DNA of 25,125 nt from Maricaulis sp963976135. GTDB taxonomy: Bacteria; Pseudomonadota; Alphaproteobacteria; Caulobacterales; Maricaulaceae. Below are positions 6,278 through 13,980 of this stretch, piece after piece; position 1 is the first letter of the stretch, and each line of letters begins with the position of its first letter. The position numbers were made by a program, and so were the translations under genes. Location: the NCBI RefSeq assembly GCF_963976135.1, contig NZ_CAXBKN010000034.1, positions 1 to 25,125 on the forward strand, read 5' to 3'. The notes under the pieces were generated by a model that worked only from the letters and a program-made list of their open reading frames with translations, was not told the origin of the DNA and did no database searches.

Positions 6278-7276
6278 GTGAGCGAAGCTTTGCAGCCGAA
6301 AGGGGCCTGGATCTGGGTGGGCGCACGGCTCTTGCTGGTCTTTATCGGCCTGGCCGTGCTGGCCGGCCTGTTCTACACCCTCGGCGGCACCGATGCCGGG
6401 GCGGGTCTTTCGGGCGGATTTACCGCCCTGTTTGGTCTGCCCTTCTGTCTTGGCGCCATCATCCAGTACGCCATCAGTCCCGGTGGAATGGCGAAGTCGG
6501 GCCGGACCGGTGTGAGCGTCGGCTTCCTCCTGCTGGCGGTCATGGTGATTGTCGGCATTTTCTTCCGCGAGGGGCTGATCTGCATGGTCATCCTGGCCGT
6601 GCCGTGGTGGATCAGTGCCTGGCTCGGCGCGCTGGCCGTCAGCGGGCTGCACGCGCGTTTCCGCCAGCGCGCCGTGCTCCACAGCGCCGGCCTGATCTTG
6701 CTGCCCTTCGCCCTGTTGTTGCTGGGACCCATAGCCGCCAATCCGACGCATCATTTCGAGGTCCGGCGCTCGATGGTGATCGAGGCAGTTCCCGATCAGG
6801 TCTGGCCGCATCTTCTGAGCCTCGACGGTCTGTCCGACGAGGAGGGCGTGTGGACGATTGCCCAGGACGTGCTGCGCATTCCGCGGCCACGCTCGGCCCT
6901 GGTCGTGGGCGAGGGCGTCGGTGCCGTGCGGCTGGCACGCTGGGGCGAGCAGATCGGTTTCGAGGAACATGTGACGGGCTGGTCGCCAAACAGCCATCTG
7001 GCCTGGCGCTTCGTCTTTCCCGACGATTCCATCGCGCGTCATACCGATGCGCATATCGGTCCGGACAGCGAATTTCTCGGTATCGAGACCGGCAGCTACA
7101 CCCTGATCCCGCTCGCCGATGGCCGCACCCGGCTGACCCTGACGACGCGCTACCGCGCCAGCAGTCCGGCCAATCACTACAGCGCCGTCTGGGGTGAGAT
7201 TATTCTGGGCGGTATTCAGCGCAATATCCTCGCCGTGATCGCGGATCGCAGCGAGGCGGGTGCGGTTCAGCAATAG
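6278..7276 (+). CDS. Membrane-anchored SRPBCC (START-like) domain protein
   Basis: The 332-residue protein starts at GTG 6278 after GGGGGATA. Five hydrophobic segments (about 11-36, 47-67, 80-96, 98-122, 132-151) form an integral membrane part. A soluble SRPBCC/polyketide-cyclase-like domain follows (~158-322): FEVRRSMVIEAVPDQVWPHL is the typical first strand and helix, and RLTLTTRYRAS a late strand. This fold forms a deep hydrophobic pocket for lipids or other small ligands. The membrane fusion suggests a role at the inner membrane, but substrate and reaction are unknown. It is 109 bp downstream of the DUF481 gene on the same strand. Confidence 0.8.
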   Translation: MSEALQPKGAWIWVGARLLLVFIGLAVLAGLFYTLGGTDAGAGLSGGFTALFGLPFCLGAIIQYAISPGGMAKSGRTGVSVGFLLLAVMVIVGIFFREGLICMVILAVPWWISAWLGALAVSGLHARFRQRAVLHSAGLILLPFALLLLGPIAANPTHHFEVRRSMVIEAVPDQVWPHLLSLDGLSDEEGVWTIAQDVLRIPRPRSALVVGEGVGAVRLARWGEQIGFEEHVTGWSPNSHLAWRFVFPDDSIARHTDAHIGPDSEFLGIETGSYTLIPLADGRTRLTLTTRYRASSPANHYSAVWGEIILGGIQRNILAVIADRSEAGAVQQ

Positions 7277-7299
7277 CGCGGCTTCACCTGGTGCCAGAC

Positions 7300-7336
7300 A
7301 GGGGGCAGGTGCCGGTCGCCCGGCAGCCCGCCCCCT
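7300..7336. terminator. Hairpin between convergent genes
   Basis: An outer 7-bp stem (AGGGGGC at 7300-7306 with GCCCCCT at 7330-7336) and an inner 5-bp stem (GCCGG / CCGGC) lie between the convergent ends at 7276 and 7347. No strong T-run follows on either strand. It is plausibly a bidirectional terminator. Confidence 0.5.
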
Positions 7337-7346
7337 CACAGAGTGG

Positions 7347-7466
7347 TTATTTCTTGCCCGGCGGCACAACCGTGCCCTTGGTGGAAGGCGCGGCGGCGAT
7401 GGTTTTCTTCTTCTCCGCTTTGGGCTTCTTGACTTCCTTGTTGGATTTTTGCTGACCCTTGGCCAT
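7347..7466 (-). CDS. 39-residue lysine-rich small protein
   Basis: The start ATG at 7466 is preceded by a strong AAGGAG ribosome site 6 nt upstream, and the frame ends TAA at 7347. The product begins MAKGQQKSNKEVKKPKAEKK and ends in TKGTVVPPGKK. Short basic proteins beginning MAKGQ-RSN-E-KKPK occur in many Proteobacteria as uncharacterised conserved hypotheticals (recalled, not searched). The charge pattern suggests nucleic-acid or ribosome association, or simple disorder, and the function is unknown. It is the only gene on this strand here and lies between plus-strand genes. Confidence 0.8.
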   Translation of the reverse strand: MAKGQQKSNKEVKKPKAEKKKTIAAAPSTKGTVVPPGKK

Positions 7467-7697
7467 GTCATGCTCCTTTGAGCGAGGTCCGGCGGACCGC
7501 GTGGCGTGATATTACGCCGCTCCGTGATGGCGCGATAGCATTTTCGCAATCCGGGGCCGGGCCGAGTAAGGGGCAGGCGCCGAGCACAGCTCCTGAAAAC
7601 TTGAGCCATGTCACGCACCGAAGCTTAATGGTTTCAGGGCTATAACCGGGCTACCAACAAGGCCGGACAGCTGGCCGCAGAACCGGAGCGTTTCATT

Positions 7698-8174
7698 TTG
7701 AAAACCCTGATCACGCTGGCCTTCGCCGCCACCGCCCTGTCCGCAACCATCATCGCCGCCCCGGCGCTGGCCCAGGATAGCGCCCGCACCCCTGCCGGAC
7801 AGAGTTTCAGCCTGCGCTCGACAGACCGCGTGCCCAACCTGCCCGCGGCGGGATATTCCGGCACGATCCGCTTTGAAGGCGGCGGCTATGAGGGTGGCAG
7901 CTGGACCGTGAGCGGTTTCCCCGACGCGATGGGCGAGGACCCGTTCAGCGGTGAGTGGTCGATGGAGGCCAATGGCGAGATCATTGTCAGCAATGACATG
8001 ATCTGGAACGATCCTTATGCAGCCGGCGATGACCGCCCGTCCTGCCGCGAATGGCCGGATTATCCGATCGGCACGCCGATCGAGGATGTCGGCGGCGAAT
8101 GGGGGTCGAGCGGCGTATGCTGGGTGGCGTTCGATGGCGAAACGCCGGACTGGGAAATCATCCGCATCGAATAA
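7698..8174 (+). CDS. Small secreted two-cysteine protein, paralogue C
   Basis: The 158-residue protein starts at TTG 7698, with GGAG at 7685-7688 as ribosome site. A signal peptide (ATALSATIIAAPALA, cleavage ~25/26) leads into a mature chain containing TPAGQSF, a TIRFEGGGYEGGSWTVSGF strand, SGEWSMEANGEIIVSND and cysteines at 116 and 141. The 25-residue cysteine spacing and the motifs EWPDYPIGTPIEDVGG, GVCW and DWEIIRIE make it a clear paralogue of the protein at 4639-5067. It lies 2.6 kb from that gene, separated by the DUF481 and SRPBCC genes. Location is periplasmic or extracellular; no enzymatic motif is visible. Confidence 0.87.
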   Translation: MKTLITLAFAATALSATIIAAPALAQDSARTPAGQSFSLRSTDRVPNLPAAGYSGTIRFEGGGYEGGSWTVSGFPDAMGEDPFSGEWSMEANGEIIVSNDMIWNDPYAAGDDRPSCREWPDYPIGTPIEDVGGEWGSSGVCWVAFDGETPDWEIIRIE

Positions 8175-8238
8175 CGCTGCGGGCCGGACAATGGCCGATT
8201 GAGCCGTTCGGAGTGACGGCTGCCGCCCGGGCTCACCC

Positions 8239-9171
8239 TCAGACGCAGGCCTGGCAGATCGCGGCGATATGCCCGTCATCCGTGCCGCAACAGCCGCCCA
8301 GCAGGGTCAGGCCGGGATGTTTCGCGCGCAGATCGCGGTAAAGCCCGGCAAGTTCCTCGGCATCTCCGGGATCAAGTTCGCTGGCATTGTCCAGCTCTGC
8401 ATGGCTCTTGCGCGAGGCATTGGCGCGCAGCCCGGTGATGCGCCGCGTCCAGGCTTCGCCGGCATCGAGCGCGGCGCTGAAATGGTCCGGATGGGCGCAA
8501 TTGATCATGAAACCCGTGGCCGCTGACCCGGTCGCCGCATCGACCGCCATGATCGCCTCGCCGAGCGCCACGCCACCGGGCAGGCGCCCGTCGGTTTCGG
8601 TGGTGAAGCTGATGCCGATGGGCAGATCCGCCGCCCGCGCCGCGCGGACAATGCCGATCGCCTCGCTGGAATGGGTGACGGTCATGGCCGTTGCGCCATC
8701 GGCGCCGGCGGCCACGAAGCTGGCGATCTGGGGCCTGTGATAGGCCTCGGCCTCATCGGCGCTCATCACTGTGTCCGGATGATAGGCGTCAAAGCGCGGT
8801 CCGATACTGCCCTGGACCGGCATCAGGCTGGTGGTGGTCTGATGTGCGTCACGCAGGGCCTGCATGAAAGCGATCGCCTCGCGATTGACACGGTCGAGCG
8901 CGGCGGCGTCATAGCCCAGCTTCGCGCCCCAGTCGGCATTGGCGCGCCAGGTCGGGGCGCCGAGAATGAAGTCGAGCCGGTGTCTGAGCGCGATCGCAAT
9001 ATGGCGCTGCCAATAATCAGTCAGCTGAGCGCGTCCCGCAGTCGTCTCGAGCAGCGGGAAGGCGGCAAAGTGCGGCAGGTCGAGGCCGCAATCGAACACC
9101 AGCCAGGTCTCCAGCCCGCTATCGGTGAGGCGGATGGCGTTATCGTGACGGGCAGCGGCGTGCTGGGTCAT
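8239..9171 (-). CDS. Homocysteine S-methyltransferase family protein
   Basis: The 310-residue protein belongs to the zinc-dependent homocysteine S-methyltransferase (Pcc1/BHMT/MmuM) family. It carries all three expected zinc ligands: Cys225 in FMINCAHP and Cys294/Cys295 in LGGCCGTDDGHI. The N-terminal LTDSGLETWL matches the family's DGG-E-type entry. Such enzymes move a methyl group to homocysteine or a related thiol or selenol; the methyl donor cannot be read from sequence. Start ATG 9171 is chosen because the family's first strand begins ~14 residues later, while the frame upstream overlaps the neighbouring gene. The gene is 28 bp after the metallopeptidase gene and is probably co-transcribed with it. 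Confidence 0.9.
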   Translation of the reverse strand: MTQHAAARHDNAIRLTDSGLETWLVFDCGLDLPHFAAFPLLETTAGRAQLTDYWQRHIAIALRHRLDFILGAPTWRANADWGAKLGYDAAALDRVNREAIAFMQALRDAHQTTTSLMPVQGSIGPRFDAYHPDTVMSADEAEAYHRPQIASFVAAGADGATAMTVTHSSEAIGIVRAARAADLPIGISFTTETDGRLPGGVALGEAIMAVDAATGSAATGFMINCAHPDHFSAALDAGEAWTRRITGLRANASRKSHAELDNASELDPGDAEELAGLYRDLRAKHPGLTLLGGCCGTDDGHIAAICQACV

Positions 9172-9199
9172 AATCGTGGTTTCCCGGGCGTGGCCCTGC

Positions 9200-10111
9200 C
9201 TAGAGTTCGCGGGCCGAAAAGGTATCGCAGGACGAGACATCCGGATTGTTGAAGCCGCGCATGAACCAGCGCTGGCGCTGGGCGGCGGAGCCGTGGGTGA
9301 AGCTGTCCGGCACGACGCTGCGGCCGGCGCGGCGCTGGATGGTGTCGTCGCCGACGGCGGCGGCGGCCGCCATGCCCTCGTCAATATCCCCGGGCTCAAG
9401 CAGGTTGAAGCGCTGATCGGCGCGCGCCGCCCACAGGCCGGCAAAGCAATCGGCCATCAGCTCGACGCGTACCTGCATCAGATTGGCCGCTGCGCCGCCA
9501 CCACGGCGGCCCTCGGCGTCGGCGCGGTCGAGAATGCCGAGCAGGTTCTCGACATGATGGCCGACCTCATGGGCCAGCACGTAGGCCTGGGCGAAATCAC
9601 CATTGCCGGCGCCCATTTGCGCCAGCTCGTCATAGAAGCGGACATCGATATAGACGCGCTCGTCGGCGGGGCAGTAGAAGGGGCCCATGGCCGATTGCGC
9701 AAAGCCGCAGGCCGAGGACACGGCGTCGGAGAACAGCACCAGTTTCGGCTCGCGATATTGCTGGCCGGCCTCGGCAAAGACCTCGTTCCAGACCTCTTCG
9801 GTGTCGGCCAGCATGACGGCCGCGAAGCGCGCCGCCTCTTCTGTGCCGGCCGGGATTTCGCCTTCGATTGTGGCTGGCTGGGACGTGCCGCCGGTGAGAT
9901 TATTGAGGGCGCTGTCGATGCCGCCGCTGAACAGGCCGATACCGCCAACGATGATGACGGCGAGCACAGCGCCCTTCCAGCCGAATATGCGGAAGAGCAA
10001 TGGCAAGAGCGCCAGCAGGCCGCCGCCACCACCGCCGGCGCCGCCGCTATAACGCGTGCCGCGCTGATCGATCACATTGCGGCTTTCACGCCGTCCGCGC
10101 CACTGAACCAT
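9200..10111 (-). CDS. YpfJ/KPN_02809-family neutral zinc metallopeptidase
   Basis: The 303-residue protein is a putative zinc metallopeptidase of PF04228. A Gly-rich N-terminus is followed by one membrane segment (~45-62, AVLAVIIVGGIGLF). The catalytic motif HEVGHH lies at 181-186, with a second conserved region VELMADCFAGLWA downstream that supplies the likely third zinc ligand. The C-terminal GSAAQRQRWFMRGFNNPD is the usual family ending. The catalytic domain is expected outside the inner membrane. Substrates are unknown. It is the first gene of the minus-strand pair with the methyltransferase family gene, and divergent from the amidase. Confidence 0.93.
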   Translation of the reverse strand: MVQWRGRRESRNVIDQRGTRYSGGAGGGGGGLLALLPLLFRIFGWKGAVLAVIIVGGIGLFSGGIDSALNNLTGGTSQPATIEGEIPAGTEEAARFAAVMLADTEEVWNEVFAEAGQQYREPKLVLFSDAVSSACGFAQSAMGPFYCPADERVYIDVRFYDELAQMGAGNGDFAQAYVLAHEVGHHVENLLGILDRADAEGRRGGGAAANLMQVRVELMADCFAGLWAARADQRFNLLEPGDIDEGMAAAAAVGDDTIQRRAGRSVVPDSFTHGSAAQRQRWFMRGFNNPDVSSCDTFSAREL

Positions 10112-10293
10112 GGGGCTGTCTCCTGAAATTGATGCGGGCCTGCTCGCCGCAGGTTAGGCGAGAAGCGGGGGCAGGCACAGGCCCGGCCTCATCGCGCCAC
10201 GGGCGGTCCGGCCGGGCGGCGCGGCCCTGGCAAACCCACTGGCAGGCAAGGCGCTGAATCGGTGAACTTATCCACGCCGGCCTTTTCGCGGCT

Positions 10294-10351
10294 AGGATGA
10301 ATAATCCTGAATGGCGAGCTCTGTACGCAAAGCCCGAAGTAGTTGTATAAA
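10294..10351 (+). promoter_or_regulatory. Possible promoter/operator of the amidase gene
   Basis: The 267-bp divergent region holds a small palindrome AGGAT-N5-ATCCT (10294-10308) and a TATAAA (10346-10351) resembling a -10 element 28 bp before the ATG. Two GAGCTC sites flank it. No matching -35 box was found, so this is a weak call. Confidence 0.25.
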
Positions 10352-10378
10352 GAGCTCAAATGCACTGGTGGAGGGGAC

Positions 10379-11386
10379 ATGTCGGATCGGGTCATCGCGC
10401 GAGCGCGCACCAATAGGCGGGTTAATCTCAGAACCGGAGCACCCCGATTATCATCGCCGATCCGGGAAACCCTGGACGCGGGGACCGAGATTTTTGTCAC
10501 CGCGACCGTCAAGGGCGATGATGTTGGCGGCAATGATCACTGGTATGCCTGCCGCGGCTCGCTCTATGTCTGGACCGGGGCCTGCGAGGATTATCGCGAC
10601 GAGCCATCGCCACCCGCCGACGAGGCGGATGAGGATGATCGCCCGTCGCGGATTGAACTCGGCGAGGTGATGCAACCCGAATTCGAGACCCTGCCCGGCG
10701 TCTTCCACAAGGTGCGCGGCTATCGGCCGAACGGGCTGGAAGGCCTGATCGTGCACTATGATGCTGCCCGCACCCAGCCCTCCAGCGACCGCTCGACCAC
10801 CGAGGTGATGCGCTATGCGGCCGAACATGGCTATCATTATGGCGGGATCAGCCGGACCGGCCGCATCTTCCTGCCGCAGGGCTTTACCTGGGAAGGCTGG
10901 GGCTATCATGCCGGCGCCAGTCAATGCCCGGCGACAGGCCGCAAGGGCGTGTCGCAATATTATGTCGGCTTTGAACTGAATAATCCCGGTCAGCTGTTTC
11001 CGGCGGTCCAGACCGGTGTTTTCTGCCCCTGGTTCAATACCAAGCGTGATGAGAGGGGCCGGGTCGTGCTTGACGAGGACGGGCGTTGCACGCGTCTGGA
11101 TGAGGATGGCGAATGGTATCGCGATTACGAAGTGCGCCTGTGCGAGGGTGGCAATATCGCCCCCGGCTGGTATCTGCCCTATAGCGCCGAGCAATTCGCG
11201 GCCCTGACCCGGATCTGCATTTGGCTGTCACGCCGGTTTCCCGAAAGCTTCAGCCTCGAGCGCGTCTTCGGCCATGACGAGGTCGCGCCGGGCCGTAAAA
11301 CGGATCCGGGCGGCGCGATGGGGACGCCGACTGAATTGATGACGATGGCCCAGTTTCGCCAGCATCTGGCGGACATGGCGCAATAG
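10379..11386 (+). CDS. N-acetylmuramoyl-L-alanine amidase (Amidase_2) with N-terminal SH3-like domain
   Basis: The 335-residue protein starts at ATG 10379 behind a good GGAGGGGA site. Residues ~10-72 look like a bacterial SH3 domain (VNLRTGAPRLSSPIRETLDAG...WYAC). An acidic linker follows to ~90. Residues ~105-330 are an Amidase_2/PGRP-type domain, with zinc ligands likely His126 (GLIVHYDAA), His299 (FGHDEVAPGRKTDPGG) and Asp309, and Lys307 in the conserved catalytic position. Such enzymes cut the amide bond between MurNAc and L-Ala in peptidoglycan. No signal peptide is visible, so it is cytosolic like AmpD, exported by another route, or of phage origin. No other phage gene is nearby. Confidence 0.88.
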   Translation: MSDRVIARARTNRRVNLRTGAPRLSSPIRETLDAGTEIFVTATVKGDDVGGNDHWYACRGSLYVWTGACEDYRDEPSPPADEADEDDRPSRIELGEVMQPEFETLPGVFHKVRGYRPNGLEGLIVHYDAARTQPSSDRSTTEVMRYAAEHGYHYGGISRTGRIFLPQGFTWEGWGYHAGASQCPATGRKGVSQYYVGFELNNPGQLFPAVQTGVFCPWFNTKRDERGRVVLDEDGRCTRLDEDGEWYRDYEVRLCEGGNIAPGWYLPYSAEQFAALTRICIWLSRRFPESFSLERVFGHDEVAPGRKTDPGGAMGTPTELMTMAQFRQHLADMAQ

Positions 11387-11445
11387 AGGCTCCGTTAATC
11401 GGTCTGTGGCATGTTTGAGCCCTGTTTGCCCGTTAGAGGTGAGGC

Positions 11446-11847
11446 ATGAGCAAGTCTGTGACATCGAGTTTTCGACGTACATCCGATCATTTCGAGCCCG
11501 ACCTGGTCCAGGATCCGGGCGAGCAACGCAAGCTGCGCGGTCATCTGGAACAGATCGATTATACGGTCTCGGCCGCCAATCAGGCGGTGATCCAGAAGGA
11601 CATCCATCACGTCACGCTGGAGGATTTCCGCAATCTCGCCCTGACCGCCGCCAAGGCGCGCACGGCCTGGGTGTCGACGGCGATCGAGCTGGCCAAGTTG
11701 CACAAGGCGCTGGATGCGGCACAGCTGGAGAGATTGTCGCATTTGCGCGGCGTCTATGATGAGTTGTCGGAAGCCTATGAAGCCATGCGGCGCATGGTCG
11801 AGCGCGGCTATCTGAGCTATCACAAGGGCCTGCCCGAGAAGGGCTGA
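11446..11847 (+). CDS. Hypothetical helical protein
   Basis: The 133-residue protein starts at ATG 11446, preceded by GAGGTGAGGC. I do not recognise it. It has no signal peptide, no membrane segment and no cysteine. Residues ~25-130 are Leu/Ala/Glu/Lys-rich and probably form two or three long helices that could pair as a coiled coil (TLEDFRNLALTAAKARTAW, DAAQLERLSHLRGVYDELSE). It lies 59 bp after the amidase gene on the same strand, so it may be read from the same transcript. Confidence 0.75.
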   Translation: MSKSVTSSFRRTSDHFEPDLVQDPGEQRKLRGHLEQIDYTVSAANQAVIQKDIHHVTLEDFRNLALTAAKARTAWVSTAIELAKLHKALDAAQLERLSHLRGVYDELSEAYEAMRRMVERGYLSYHKGLPEKG

Positions 11848-11961
11848 GCGGGGCGTCCGCCCGGCTCGGGGCCGTTCGCGATTGAACCCTTTTTGTCGTG
11901 ACGCGCACCTATACTCTGAACGGGGCCGCCTGACCGGCCTGGCAGATGAGGGGCGTGAGCC

Positions 11962-12555
11962 ATGCAGCGCGACATGAGACGGGTTCTCGGGGAATACCTC
12001 GTCATCGCTGCGCAGACCGGCGACCGCGCCGCCAGCGGCCAGCTCGCCCGCCTGTGGCAGCCGGCACTTCTGCGTCACGCCCTGCGCCTGACCGGCGAGA
12101 CCGAGCTGGCCCGCGACACGCTGCAGGACGCCTGGATTGATATCCTGCGCGGCCTGGGCGGCCTCACCGACGCCGCAGCCTTTCCGGCCTGGGCCTATCG
12201 CATTGTCACCCGCAAGAGCGCCGCGACCATCCGTGGCCTGCAACGCCGCCGCCAGACCGGGGCGGCGCTGGCAGCCGAGCCCGAAGGCGCGGATGATGGT
12301 GAGCGCACTGCCGAGGCATTGGCCGATCGCGGACCGCTGGCGCGGGCGCTGACGGATTTGCCCATTGAGCAACGCATGGCGATGGCGCTCTTCTATATCG
12401 ACGATTTCACCGTGGCGGAGATTGCCGTCGCGTTGTCGGTTCCGGCGGGGACAATCAAGACCCGCCTGATGCATGGCCGCCGCAAGATGCGCGCGGCGCT
12501 GGAATTACCCATTTCAACTCCATCGAACCAGGGAGGTTCAAATGACGGGATCTGA
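11962..12555 (+). CDS. ECF-type RNA polymerase sigma factor
   Basis: The 197-residue protein has the two domains of an ECF sigma factor. Region 2 covers ~25-90 (ALRLTGETELARDTLQDAWID, then PAWAYRIVTRKS for promoter -10 recognition). Region 4 covers ~125-182 (LTDLPIEQRMAMALFYIDDFTVAEIAVALSVPAGTIKTRLMHGRRKMR, with a helix-turn-helix). There is no cysteine and no extra C-terminal domain. Its last 14 bp overlap the start of the DUF6768-like gene, which implies translational coupling. A TATACT at 11910-11915 could be its -10 box, but no properly spaced -35 was found. Target genes are unknown. Confidence 0.92.
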   Translation: MQRDMRRVLGEYLVIAAQTGDRAASGQLARLWQPALLRHALRLTGETELARDTLQDAWIDILRGLGGLTDAAAFPAWAYRIVTRKSAATIRGLQRRRQTGAALAAEPEGADDGERTAEALADRGPLARALTDLPIEQRMAMALFYIDDFTVAEIAVALSVPAGTIKTRLMHGRRKMRAALELPISTPSNQGGSNDGI

Positions 12556-12931
12556 CAAGGAACTCGACGCCATGATTGCCGAGGCCCTCGACGCCGAGGA
12601 CAGGCAATTGCTCGAGCAGTTCGGCGAGGAACCGGGCTATTTCGCCCAGGCAATCGGCCTGTTTGGCGGCCGGCTCGGCTGGGTGATCTGGACGGTCTAT
12701 ATCGTCAATATTGCCGCCGCCGGACTGGCGATCTGGGCGGGCTGGCACCTGTTCATTGCCAGCACGCCATTGGAAGCCATTCGCTGGGGTGTCGCAGCGC
12801 TGGCCGCGATGCAGATCGGCCTGTTCATGAAGGGCTTCATGGGCGAGCAATTGCTCAATAACCGGGTAATCCGCGAAGTGAAGCGGCTGGAATTACAGCT
12901 GGTTCGCAGCCAGGGACGACAAGGCGTCTAG
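12542..12931 (+). CDS. DUF6768-like small membrane protein coupled to the sigma factor
   Basis: The 129-residue protein starts at ATG 12542 inside the sigma gene, after GGGAGGTTC. It has an acidic N-terminus (LDAMIAEALDAEDRQLLEQFGEEPGYF), two membrane helices (~48-72 WVIWTVYIVNIAAAGLAIWAGW; ~82-100) and a basic C-terminal helix NRVIREVKRLELQLVR. The layout fits DUF6768 as I recall it, a family seen beside ECF sigma genes in Caulobacterales. The gene overlap and the acidic cytoplasmic N-terminus make it a candidate membrane regulator (anti-sigma-like) of the upstream sigma factor. This is an inference, as no zinc anti-sigma motif is present. Confidence 0.8.
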   Translation: MTGSDKELDAMIAEALDAEDRQLLEQFGEEPGYFAQAIGLFGGRLGWVIWTVYIVNIAAAGLAIWAGWHLFIASTPLEAIRWGVAALAAMQIGLFMKGFMGEQLLNNRVIREVKRLELQLVRSQGRQGV

Positions 12932-12949
12932 CTTGACGGGCCGGCTTGG

Positions 12950-12994
12950 CAATCGGGTGCGTTTGGGTCAGACAGAGACCCGACGCACCCATTG
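12950..12994. terminator. Strong hairpin between the DUF6768-like gene and the lipoprotein gene
   Basis: The arms CAATCGGGTGCGTTTGGGTC and GACCCGACGCACCCATTG pair along most of their length with two unpaired bases, around a 7-nt loop (AGACAGA). No T-run follows. It lies 14 bp before the next start codon, so it may end the sigma operon or be a 5'-UTR structure of the esterase gene. Confidence 0.55.
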
Positions 12995-13008
12995 GCCGGA
13001 GATTTTCG

Positions 13009-13860
13009 ATGCGCCTGAAACCCTTTACCCGATTTTTCGGCCTCGCCGCTGCGACGCTTACCCTGGCGGCCTGTCAGCCGGAAGCCGCGCCGGAGCCGGG
13101 GGCATCGACACCGATCGTCATCGGCCAGGAAATCGTGCTGGATTCGGTGATCTATGACGGCAGCCGCACCATCACGGTCTCCCTGCCCTGGAGCTATGGC
13201 GATGGCAATCGCAGCTATCCGGTGCTCTATCTCGTCGATGGCGGCGCGCAGCAGGACTTCATCCCCATGGCCGGCATGGCGGCGCTGGCCAGCCTGTCGA
13301 TGCAATACCGCGAATTCATCCTCGTCGGGGTGCAGACCGAGAACCGCTCTGTCGAACTGACCGCCGTTTCAGAGCTGGAAGACGATCTGCGCTGGATCCC
13401 GGAAAACGGCGGTGCCGATGATTTTCGCCGGCATCTGCTCGATGAGGTCAAACCCTGGATCGAGAACCGTTACCGCACCTCCGGCGAGAACGCGATCATC
13501 GGCGAGAGCCTGGCCGGGCTGTTTATCACCGAGACCTTCCTGCGCGCGCCGGACAGTTTTGACCATTATATCGCCGTCAGCCCCTCGCTCTGGTGGCGCG
13601 GCGAGGGTCTCAGCCATGAGGCCGCCGACCTGCTCGCCGCGGGCGAGTTTGGCGGCCATTCGCTCTATCTGACGATCGCCGATGAAGGCGAGGACATGCA
13701 GACCGGCATGGACCGTCTGGTCGCCGCGCTTGAAACCGGCGCGCCGGAGGATCTCACCTGGTGGTATCAGCCGATGCATGACGAGCACCACCACACCATC
13801 TATAATCCGGCGACGCTGCAGGCGCTGCGGCTCGTGTTTGCGCCGGACGAGGGCGAATAA
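13009..13860 (+). CDS. Lipoprotein alpha/beta-hydrolase, esterase-D/Fes-like (PF00756)
   Basis: The 283-residue protein starts at ATG 13009 after CCGGAG. A lipoprotein signal peptide ends in the lipobox LAAC (Cys22). The mature part is an alpha/beta-hydrolase: VLYLVDGG at ~72-79 is the oxyanion strand, GESLAG holds the nucleophile Ser167, and the EHHHTI segment (~259-264) probably holds the catalytic His. The fold matches putative esterases of the PF00756 group, which includes siderophore esterases and esterase D; the substrate is unknown. It is predicted to be membrane-anchored in the periplasm or outer membrane. It follows the ECF operon in the same direction. Confidence 0.85.
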   Translation: MRLKPFTRFFGLAAATLTLAACQPEAAPEPGASTPIVIGQEIVLDSVIYDGSRTITVSLPWSYGDGNRSYPVLYLVDGGAQQDFIPMAGMAALASLSMQYREFILVGVQTENRSVELTAVSELEDDLRWIPENGGADDFRRHLLDEVKPWIENRYRTSGENAIIGESLAGLFITETFLRAPDSFDHYIAVSPSLWWRGEGLSHEAADLLAAGEFGGHSLYLTIADEGEDMQTGMDRLVAALETGAPEDLTWWYQPMHDEHHHTIYNPATLQALRLVFAPDEGE

Positions 13861-13980
13861 TTCGCGCTTTTCATTCCTGAATACCCGTCATGCGCGGCAA
13901 TATGCCCATCAATGGCGGTCACAGGGTTGTGATACACTCGCAATTGCCAATCCGGCTCCCTAAATAGGGTTCGGACAGGG

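Noticed and set aside
6032..7618. 528-codon minus-strand frame spanning the SRPBCC gene.
   Set aside because: It overlaps three better-supported genes, its product has no recognisable domain, and its composition is that of an antisense frame.
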